Shown here in pieces: positions 21,541-30,433 of a stretch of 32,367 nucleotides of DNA. The stretch is taken from the NCBI GenBank assembly GCA_011109175.1, contig RDEW01000141.1:11130-43496 (forward strand), written 5' to 3'. A program made the translations under genes and the position numbers. Each line of letters opens with the position of its first letter. Position 1 is the first letter of the stretch. The notes beneath the pieces were generated by a model. The model saw nothing but the letters and a program-made list of their open reading frames with translations, made no database searches and was not told the origin of the DNA. Source of the DNA: Dicyema japonicum (taxonomy: Eukaryota; Dicyemida; Rhombozoa; Dicyemidae).

Positions 21541-22320
21541 GATTAGAATCTCCAAGAGTGTCGGTATCATGTTTATATTTTTTATAAACCACTTCTCTGT
21601 CACCTCAAAAGCCCTTTTTATGTTGACGCAATCTTCTCAGCATTAGTCCAAGAGATTAAAGGACATGCAAAAAAATGCATGGCTCAATATATTGCGATTA
21701 AAGCGATTTTTAGTAATGGGTGTCCAGATTTTCCCCATTCGGCTTTTCATCAAGTTGATTTTATTCTCACATTTGTTAACACAATTTCTTATAATTTATC
21801 ATCAATGTTCGAAATAAATTAAAATTTGGGAAAAATAATCATAAAATTATTTTTTAATAAAAAGCCTCATTAATTTATTTTATCTCTAATCAACCAAGTT
21901 TTCTTTATTTGAATTTTCTATATTATACTTGTTGACAGTTCTGTAGAAATCCTGGCCATTCCTTTGTATCGACGACTCCGACAGAGCAGTGACGAGAGTA
22001 AAATCCGACGACTCCGTTAAAGGCGTTGTCATTTCGCGTAAGGAGATAATTTTGTCCAACATCGAGGCAGAGTTGATAGCTCATTGAAGAACAAGCATAT
22101 TTTATAGAAGGAACAATGGTTGTCTGTGTAATTTACGTATGAAAACTTCTAATTATTCCAAAGACCAAGGATACAACCAAACTAACTAATTCCTTGATTC
22201 TTTGCTTGGGAGCGAAATCTTCTCCCAGAGGAATAGAGGAAAAAATTTCAAAATCAAGAATTATAAAATAATTAGGCATTCAACACAGTTTATGTAATAT
22301 CCTAATAATAATGGCATTAC
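21541..22320. other. Spacer, mostly A/T-rich
   Basis: No recognisable coding motif. Around 21960-22030 a repeated GACGACTCCG motif occurs twice within 45 bases. Confidence 0.3.
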
Positions 22321-22329
22321 CTAAATATT

Positions 22330-23020
22330 TTTAGAAATTGCTTTAAAGATGTCGGCTTCTACATTCCCCATCAGAAGGCTAGGACAGAAAAAAGACAAGG
22401 CTAGCTCCAACATTTTAACATGCACTGCAATTCCCTATATGTTTCTTATGGCTATCTGCAATTATGTTATGTGTATCAGCATCCAAGTCTCAGTTCACAT
22501 TATTCACTACGGACAGAAGGTTTAAAAAGGGTCTTCGGAAATGGAACATTCTGAATGCGAAGGTAAAGAAGAGCCCCTTCCCCTGGCTGCATGCGTCAGC
22601 AAGGTCTATTAACAAGTCATCGTACCTACTATTGAATATGCCTGCTCCGCCTGGAGGTTTGCGATTCCCCCTACCGTTTGAACTCCCTCAGGCAGAGAAT
22701 TATGCACCACACGGACATCCCCATTGGTGACCTCGTTTCTGATGAGGCGACGTTGGAAAATGGCCAGGGTTTCCTACGTTTCTGCAAGGAACTGGAAAAC
22801 CCACTCAAGGAAAAGGTGGCCCATGCAGAGGAATTTCGGTCGGTAATAAAAAAGTGCACGCCGATTGAATTCCTTTGCAGAAAAAAGAGAAGACACTTCC
22901 GGAGTGTGGTTGGATCATCAGAAGACCAAATGACGAGAATTCAGATGTTGTTGGAGGCTGGGATCACCTAATAAATTAGTTTTGACCTATATTTCCTGGT
23001 GGTCTTGGGGTTAAATAAAT
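22330..23020 (+). mobile_element. 3' end of a non-LTR element (RT thumb to AGIT tail and 3' UTR)
   Basis: Broken frames at 22464-22730 are followed by a clean one at 22678-22971: MNSLRQRIMHHTDIPIGDLV, then FLRFCKELENPLKEKVAH, a basic FLCRKKRRHF block and the end RIQMLLEAGIT before TAA at 22969-22971. The 3' UTR has GGTGGTCTTGGGG and TAAATAAATCC, shared with the element ending near 746. This is the best-preserved example of this C-terminal domain in the window. Confidence 0.75.
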
Positions 23021-23179
23021 CCAAATCGTGAAAATGATTCTTTCCCTTTCGAAGGAACATTAAATAAAATAAATTAACAAATATTATTGTCATTAAAACA
23101 AAATCCATAATCATGATAACATTTAATTAATAAAACTTAATCATGAGTTGCTTAAGATCTCAACCATAAACAATGACGA

Positions 23180-23650
23180 CTCAGTTTTATAGCGTATAAT
23201 CGAGTAATTCGAGGATATCTGTGGGAGGCACATACATATTGATACACTTCTTTTGGGATAAACGCAACATGAGAACCGAGCAGGTACAGTCTTTTGGTGA
23301 TTTCAACTATATTTTAAGACGCTATAAACTCTAATATTAGAGAGAATCCATCCTAGATCGCGAAAGCTATTACTGGCGATGTAGCAAAACTCAAAAACCG
23401 CACCTGGTCGGCTAGAGAGTAGAGTGAAATTCATTTTCAATTGTATTTGAAAGGTTCTAGGACCTTTCAAGTTCCATATTTGGATAATTCGTGAAAATCT
23501 AATTATGAAATTAAGTTCAGGAATCAATGTAGGTCCTGAAATGAGAATGGCTTTTGTTTCGTGAAGAATCCATATATAAGTAAAGACAGAGAACAGCAAT
23601 TATCGTATACGCGCAAGTTCTGCAACCGATAAACTTAGGTCTGCTTCCAG
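23180..23650 (-). mobile_element. Endonuclease-domain fragment of a non-LTR element
   Basis: The minus strand carries NMYVPPTDILELLDYTL near 23210-23260, the Tyr-x-Pro-Pro strand of APE-type endonucleases. Upstream, the 98-codon frame at 23303-23599 has WNLKGPRTFQIQLKMNFTLL. Frames are shifted relative to each other. Confidence 0.5.
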
Positions 23651-24640
23651 CATCTTGTTCTCTTCGAGGGTCCCTATAGCTGCGTAGACATAAAGTCGAG
23701 TATATTTTTGATACAGCTATGGCCTTTTTCTAGAGATGGGATTCTCCGGCGTGTCTTTTTGGTGGTCAGTGAAGGTTCTTCGGATACGTCTGTTCTTGGT
23801 GGAGTCACCTCATATCCCCAAGCATTTGATTTACGCTTGGCTTAGAGAGAAGGGTAAAATTCAATTCTAAATACTTTTAGGACATTTATTACCTGGAAAA
23901 TATTCATCATTTAAGGCTAAAGCAGGAATTTGGTTGAATTACTATCAGAACTTTTTAACCATAAAGTATCTGAGGATATCTGAGGAGGTAAATTATTTAT
24001 AAAATAGTAATTTAAAAATATTTTCCATATCTGCATAAAACAGCCTTTTTATAGCTGTCGGAATGTTCGAGGAATGTCAATAATGATCGGGTATCGTCAT
24101 GTTCTAGATCATATCTGATATTTAAGTTAATCAATGTTTTGATGCAAAGTGAAAACAGCGAGAGATCAAGAAACGCGTTTGGATTTCTAGGAACAGTCCC
24201 ACATTTTTTGTTGATTGTGGTTGCACACATAACCAAATAATGTTCTGTTCTAACATTCGAGGACTAAATCGAATGACAGAGTGGGTCATTAGCATTCAGG
24301 TCATAGAAAGTGAGTTGGATATACAGTTGCGATAGTTGCAGAGTGGAATATATATGAATAAGAGTGACCAAGCCACCACCATGAGACCAATTGAGTGTCT
24401 ATGAATCTTGTTAATTGGGAGGTAGTAAATATTATTCATCATGGCAGAAGAACAATATCGATTTGCGTCTTGCTAGAAAGTCGTCTACATCACGTGCTTT
24501 GGTTTAGTTCCATTGATGTTCAGTTGTAGGATGTTCGGAGGATCTCATTGCAGCTAAAATATAAAAATATTTTTATTTTAATTAAAATAATAGTTTCCAT
24601 TTTATTAAAATAAAAAATTTTTGATTCATAATTAGAACAA
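23651..24640. other. Mixed degenerate retroelement and spacer sequence
   Basis: On the minus strand near 24270-24300 a frame reads YDLNANDPLCHS, resembling the GDxNAxHxxW endonuclease motif. On the plus strand near 24244 a frame reads CSNIRGLNRMTEWV, resembling an endonuclease start. Both are too short to define an element. The last 80 bases are almost pure A/T and would form the 5' flank of the gene at 24652. Confidence 0.35.
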
Positions 24641-24651
24641 TTGCAGTGAGA

Positions 24652-25503
24652 ATGTTCCAATTACTAGGTTTACAAACTAAATTAATAATAGGAATATATA
24701 CATGTTTAGTAGGCAATACAGATGTGTTCCAGAATACTGACACTTTTGAAAAGTTGCATGATGTACCTTTGTGGGGTGGAGTAAAGAACGATCAAGTTGT
24801 ATCGTTATTCAGTGGAATAATAGAAGTTGAATATAAAATTAATAATACTGTAATCTCGTTTATTTAATAAAAGATTAAAAATGATAATTTAATTGACGCA
24901 TCTTTTGATTTTCATTTTAGTGAACAAAATAGTGAATATAGTTACCTTAAATGGACGAAAAATGATATAGAATTCAGAATATTATTTAAAAATGTTTCAA
25001 ATGTAATATTTGTTTGGTGGGGATTAGAATTGAATTCACATCATACATTTAAGAGTACTCCAGCTTCGAAAATTTTAAATAACGGTTATTATAACTGCAG
25101 TGAAATTGTTGTAACTATTCCTAATTACGGAACTATAAAAATAAAAAATATGAAAATGCAAATATTTAAAACTGACAATAATAAAATATTTACAGGAAAT
25201 GGTAATTATTATAACTCACATTTAGCCCACGGATGTGATTTTGAAAGAAATCTCCGATTCAAGTCAACACCCCATTTGACTAAAAAATTAACTACAGCTC
25301 GAAGTTACAGAACAACTCATGTTACTCTAAATAAAATAAACTCCCATGCAATCAGTAATAATAATTTTAATTTAGAAAACAAATATTTAATACCGATTTG
25401 TGGAATTTGCGGAATTGTCTTTATCATTGCTATCGGTTTCATAATAAAATATAAAAGAAGAAGGCGTTTTTATCCACTAGGGATTGAAATATTCAATTAT
25501 TAA
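24652..25503 (+). CDS. LAMP-like type I membrane glycoprotein, two exons, intact
   Basis: Exon 1 (24652-24849) and exon 2 (24874-25503) join across a 24-nt GT-AG intron into a 275-residue protein with no internal stop. A hydrophobic start (MFQLLGLQTKLIIGIYTCLV) serves as signal peptide. The luminal part has sequons at NNT, NVS and NCS. One transmembrane helix lies at about 237-257 (YLIPICGICGIVFIIAIGFI), followed by KYKRRRR and an 11-residue tail. The block GYYNCSEIVVTIP ... KMQIFKTDN ... HGCDFE followed by a near-C-terminal helix resembles the membrane-proximal half of lysosome-associated membrane proteins. The usual GYQxI lysosomal tail is absent. The start has a TTGCAG just upstream that could be a trans-splice acceptor. 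Family assignment is tentative; that it is a real gene is well supported. Confidence 0.75.
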
Positions 25504-25779
25504 TATTATTCTATTATAATAATGACTTACAAATTCATTAGTCGATTAATATTATAGTTTATTTAGTTTTGATCCCCGTCGACATAAATGACGCTGAGTT
25601 CTTTCTCAAGATATCCTCGATGATCAACTGAAGGAGTATATAGCTTCTGAGAGTAGCCAGGCGTCAAAATCTTAATGATAGTATAATTATTATGGACAGA
25701 CACATTCATAATTAGTATTTTATTATTTAAATTTTTGTATTGTAGGCAAAATAATGACTAATTATTCTATTAAGACGGG
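25504..25779. other. 3' flank with short repeat
   Basis: A/T-rich sequence after the LAMP-like gene. A block at 25571-25635 resembles 11574-11640. Confidence 0.35.
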
Positions 25780-26300
25780 AATAAGATCAGGTTCAGATCA
25801 GGTTTCGTCCGTTGGCGAATGGAAAAGTCGTCATCCCATCAGGGCGTTTTCCATCGTTTCGGGAAAGACCAGCAGGTTCTAACAGGCAATGGTGTCCAGC
25901 AGTGGCAAGGGAATTCTTTAATGTCATGTTAAGACAGGAGTGCCTGGGGAAACGACCCGCACTCATCTTGCATGACAAGGGATGATAACCAAAAGGATCG
26001 ATCCAACGTCCACAGCGGCATTTTCTTTCGGCACACAATTTAAGACCAAGACGAAGCGAGGTAGCTATTCTCACAGCCTCATCATCCAACAGGTTTCCAA
26101 TTTCGGCAGATGGATAATTTTTTTGCATAAAAATAAAATGCACTCGAAATCTAACATAGCCTTTTACAAATTCTTCGAGTTGAATGCAAATAACTTTATT
26201 AATTTCCTAAATTTTTACACTGTTCGTCTACAAGAATAACCGATCAATAGAATCGACAGCATTTGCTGCGACCTTCTAGCCGCTAGACTCCTACACGTAA
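25780..26300 (-). mobile_element. Zinc/nuclease-like C-terminal module of a non-LTR element
   Basis: The minus-strand frame 26143-25793 reads IGNLLDDEAVRIATSLRLGL, then KCRCGRWIDPFGYHPLSCK, FPRHSCLNMTLKNSLATAG and GLSRNDGKRPDGMTTFPFAN. The C-x-C ... H-x3-C arrangement is a zinc-binding finger, and RPDG followed by a W-D-V-T block (seen in the sibling copy at 8540) resembles a PD-(D/E)xK nuclease core. This module follows the RT in a group of invertebrate retroelements. The copy is 5'-truncated and stops before the WDVT block. Confidence 0.65.
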
Positions 26301-27390
26301 GTGAGGCCAGTGTTACTAACTATTAGTTATAAAAATTTTAGGAAATCGTGAGTAAAGCAAGAATTTCAGAAAGGCTGCTTTGGAACCACTGAAGGTGCTA
26401 ACGTCGGTAGAAATATCATCGATTTCTTTGGATCAGGTTTTATTGGGGAATAGGCAGATTGAGCTTATAAACATTCACCACTTCAGAAATGCTTTAGAAA
26501 CACAAGACCTTTTGTTTGCCGTGATGACCTGACCTTATTCGAAAAATGGAATGAACAGTTTGTGAATTTACACTCATTTTCTATTTTGATTAGCTTTTGT
26601 TTTCACTTGTGTTGATTAGTCTACTTTTACAACTCCATTGAATAAAATTTGTAGCCGTCTCAGACTACTTTTTTATTCTCCGCTAATTGTGAGATTGGGC
26701 CGATGCTCGGTAAACAAATTGTTTGTATAGAAGCTCCACCAAAAAGATGGGAGATACAATAGAATGCAAAAAATCCTTAAGAATTCCTATTTTCTTGTCG
26801 AGGCTACCATGTCCACTTGATGTGTTAATAATAACAACGAGTCCGGGTGAATTCTAAGAGAAGGAAGTCTTCCTAGTGGGGATCAGGCAATCATGCAAAT
26901 TGATTGCTGGAGATATCCATCTCCCTTTCCCTTAAAAAGTGATCACGTTACATACGCTTACGTGGTAAGACTTTCAGATACCCCCTCAAGAATCGAGACC
27001 CACAAAGTTTAATGCCTCTTGTACGAAGCCTGCTGCCTTCTCGGGTCTTCGATGTCTTGCTGCCATTACGAGATCACAAGGAATTTTAAGTAACTAGAGA
27101 TGAAAGGTCATTGGGAACACGTTAAACAATGTTAGAGACGAGTAGGAGATGCGGGTTTGATTTTTTTGTTTATAGAGATCGTTGATGAAGTAATCAAGTC
27201 ATAACTTGGTGTGGATGGATGTTATGAAGATTTTCTCAGTCATGAAGATCTTCTGAAAGACTGAATCAAGGGTTATTTTTTAAATAAAATTATTATAGGA
27301 ACGTAAGACTTCACTAAAAAAGGAAGAAATCTTCAATCATGATGCCTCATAGAGCACGTGCCAAAATGTTAATTTTCCGGGTTTTTATTA
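26301..27390. other. Region without a recognisable gene
   Basis: No motif could be supported on either strand. Given that the next exon belongs to a split synthetase gene, missing exons would be expected here, but none was recognised. Confidence 0.3.
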
Positions 27391-27396
27391 TTTTAG

Positions 27397-27552
27397 TACA
27401 TAGTCCACGTGGTCAAAGTTGAGGAAAAAGTGTTATCTGTTGGGGATGAAATAGAACTAGAGTTGGACAAGGAGAGGAGAATGGGCTGCATGCGGAGTCA
27501 CTCAGCATCGCACATTGTGAACTTTGTTTTGTGGAAGTTTTTCAGTAATATT
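27397..27552 (+). pseudogene. Alanyl-tRNA synthetase editing-domain exon (orphan fragment)
   Basis: After TTTTTATTATTTTAG, which looks like a splice acceptor, the frame reads YIVHVVKVEEKVLSVGDEIE then ERRMGCMRSHSASHIVNFVL. This matches the AlaRS/AlaX editing domain: the VGDEVxLxxDxxRR strand followed by H-x3-H zinc site. About 50 residues are present. At 27553 the sequence changes to a non-LTR endonuclease block (VNAYLPPLSSCS) homologous to 13327-13347, so the exon is cut by a retroelement. No other AlaRS exon was found on either side. A free-standing AlaX-type protein is also possible. Confidence 0.65.
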
Positions 27553-28990
27553 GGTCAACGCGTATCTTCCACCTTTGAGTTCCTGCTCTGTACTCCTTCA
27601 GTGAATTTGAAAACAGAGCAGGAACTCACTTTCTGTGCTACAGATTCACTCTTCTCATATTACTGAAGGATGTGATTATCTGTGGTGACTTGAATGCGAA
27701 GCACTTATTGTGGTTGACAAGACAAGCCCATGACAAAGGGGGAAGATGCTAATTGAGGACCATCAAAGTCTCTGCATACTCAACGGTCCGGCTTTCCATA
27801 CAAGAACACTTACTAAACCCTCATCCATTGGAACTAGATAGGATTCAAGGATATGTCGATACTTGCATTGGACACTTGAATTTCCCCACTCCTCCCTCCG
27901 TTGAAAAATTAGTGAAATGGTTCAACTCCACCGAAAAAGAAGTACATTCCAATGCAACCTACGTCATCAAAATGTTTCAACACAACGACGAAATGTTTGA
28001 TCAGAGAACGAAATAATGTAAAGATGGTGAAATCACCAACAGAAGAGAACATCAGAAAATACGAGAACTGAAGAGATAGATCGACAAGAACATAAAGGCA
28101 GAATATGTAAATAGATGGACGAGACTAACGAAGGTTCTCTGCAGGGAGTCCCCGATGCAGATAGTCTAGAAATGGATCAAGAACATCAAAAGATCCTCTC
28201 CAGAGACTAAAGGCAAGTCTACATCCAATCAGACAGCCTGATATTATACTTCTATCTCCAAGGATTTTTCAAAATAACACCAAGTATTCCTGAAAGAGAT
28301 TGAACCGAAACGCTTTGATGACTAGATCCTCTTTACTAGCCAGGATGTCCATGAGCAATATCCAAAGGCAACAACTCAGAGGTCAAGAGACCAGACAACA
28401 TAACCGCATGCGAACTGAAGACCTAGTTTTTGTAACTATTAGCCTACATCTTCAGCCTAACACGAACAAAATCCCTGAAATATGAAAAAAGTCCCTTATC
28501 AAATCTATTCGAAAACCAAAAAAACCAATAAATGAACCATCATCCTATTCTGAGTCCGGTCTCAAGGATTTTTGAAAGGCTTGTTCTGGAAAAATGCGGG
28601 ATTCAATCTCAATACCTTCGTCCCGTCATTGAAACTATCCGCAATCCAAGAGACTGCAGTATAGTTGATCGGACAGAACACAAGATCCAACAAAAATCTT
28701 ATAATCGAATTACAACGAAAATTCTTAAAAGCGGCCAGTCTACAGAGCTGTCCCTGTTTCATATACTATCGAAATATCTACAAACATGTAAAAAGTTTGA
28801 GCGATGCATGCCAAATAAGAAGAGCAGTACAGGATTATCGACTCCGCCGGACCTAAGACAGACCATTGCGGAACCCTCTTTTCAGCAAAAATTTGAAAGT
28901 GGAACTTTAGGTTGTACGCAGTTAATCCGACTGACTCAGCCAAATTATCATAAACTGATGAGTAAAATTATCATAATTTTAAAATAACTA
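27553..28990 (+). mobile_element. Degenerate EN-RT non-LTR element inserted in the AlaRS exon
   Basis: Endonuclease strands VNAYLPPLSSCS (27553-27590) and DVIICGDLNAKHLLWL (27668-27715) are followed by the linker with IQGYVDTCIGHLNF at 27753-28016 and an RT N-terminal remnant VSRIFERLVLEKC near 28555-28600. Stops and frameshifts are frequent. An inverted repeat at 27577-27627 interrupts the endonuclease. The right end lies within about 20 bases of the 3' end of the aminotransferase gene on the other strand. Confidence 0.7.
27577..27627. repeat. 15-bp perfect inverted repeat with 21-nt loop
   Basis: GAGTTCCTGCTCTGT at 27577-27591 is complementary to ACAGAGCAGGAACTC at 27613-27627. The equivalent segment in the related element near 13310 lacks the second arm, so the arm was gained here, probably by a small templated inversion. 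Confidence 0.85.
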
Positions 28991-29008
28991 ACATGAAACT
29001 TATAGAAA

Positions 29009-30307
29009 ATTAAAAGAGACTTTCTAAGGCATCCACTAAATACTCGATGTCATTGATGTTTAAGGCAGATAGGTTAATCCTCCCATTAAATCCAAGCATA
29101 ATGTTATATTTGTCACTGAGAGTGGTTATCTGATTATCTAAATATTATTGTGAGTACAACCAGTTAAGTTAAAACAATAAAAATATCCTACAGTTATCCC
29201 AAAATCATTGAAGGGCAAATTTCGCTTTTCCAGCTCATTCTGCAACAACATTTTGACCTCATTAACTCTTAAACGTATTTCTAGTAGTTCAAGTTTCCAT
29301 TTATTTTTTAATATTTTATTTTCTAACAAAAAACTAATGACAAAGGCTCCAAATCCGGGAGGATTGCCATAAACAGGGGATATTAGTGATTTAAGTACTC
29401 CGGTAATTATGTCTACAAGACTATGCTGTGAACAAATACAGCACAGACTACCAACTCGTTCGCCTAAACATAACGTGTAAATCCACCACAAAGACCAAAG
29501 AATTTTGAGAGATTGTGGGAGACTACAACATTCAGATTTTCGCGTTCAAACAAACGAACGGGAAAGGCATCTTCGCTCAGTCCTCTCCCTAATCCCTGGT
29601 AGCAAATATCAAAAAATGGAATCAAATGTTTTTCCTAGAAAATATCATAAAAATATGACCTTAACTATTGCAAGCAAATCCTTCCACTGTGTGGTACTCA
29701 GGTCATGTCCTGTTGGATTATGGCATATCCCCGACAATAGAACTGCAGATCCGGATTTTGACAGCTACTATAAGCAAAATCTAACCAATATATCATTTTT
29801 GAGATTTTCAAAGTCAATTTTCCTGTTATTGTAATCAAAATATCTATAAGACCTAGTTTTGAGGTTAGTGAATATATTGGGATATTGGTCTTTAAGGTAA
29901 ATTACATAATACTCCAAGATTGCATTGGTATTAGGATTTCCGTGACCCCAAATACTTTAATGAGTACTTCAGTTCCCAAGCTAAGACCACCATTCCCTCC
30001 CAATGTTTGAACAGCAGTGACCTAATTTAGTCAGATTACAATATATACTCTGTTTTCCTTTATCGCCAATGATTTAGAACCCAGCAGGAGTTTGTTGGCT
30101 TCCTGGCATAACTTTGAATTGCCAGAGAAGGGAACCGGACAATTATACTGATAGATGCTATCGTTTATTATTTTCTTTTCCACCAGATTTGTTATTTTAA
30201 AAGAGTAGACATGATAGTTCCCATCCATGCATTCTGCCATTGTTAACATATTGTGAACCTCCCAATTTGAGATTAAGAGTACTTTCTGGTGTATTTTTTG
30301 GTAACAT
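29009..30307 (-). CDS. Aspartate aminotransferase (cytosolic-type fold I PLP enzyme)
   Basis: This enzyme interconverts aspartate/2-oxoglutarate and oxaloacetate/glutamate. From ATG 30307-30305 (MLPKNTPESTLNLKLGGSQY) the blocks run in order: LVEKKIINDS, ALKEKRV-like SLAIKENR, VTAVQTLGGNGGLSLGTEVL, TRSYRYFDYNNRKIDFENLK, GICHNPTGHDLSTTQW (cofactor-binding Asn), LIPFFDICYQG (Asp pairing with the PLP nitrogen), SHNLSKFFGLCGERVGSL (Schiff-base Lys), SPVYGNPPGFGA, and GRINLSALNINDIEYLV (substrate-binding Arg). The stop is at 29011-29009. Introns: 30022-30048, 29765-29785, 29635-29659, 29464-29486, 29138-29157 (27, 21, 25, 23, 20 nt). Joins near 30230 and 29900-29950 are unclear: probably one frame slip and one more intron. 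All key catalytic residues I could check are present, so it is likely functional. Confidence 0.92.
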
Positions 30308-30433
30308 TATTATTTTCTAATATTCATTGAAACAGATGCGACTTTAAAATTAAAATTAAATTTTTATTTTAAATATTTTGTAAATTTTTATTAATAATAA
30401 AATATAATTTTTATAGCATTTTTTTTGGTTGAG
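30308..30433. promoter_or_regulatory. A/T-rich 5' flank of the aminotransferase
   Basis: About 120 bases of nearly pure A/T separate the aminotransferase start from the retroelement on the plus strand. No specific promoter motif could be identified. Confidence 0.3.

Noticed and set aside
28562-28943. Overlapping frames on both strands
   Set aside because: Within a decayed RT region; no motif beyond VSRIFERLVLEK is supported.
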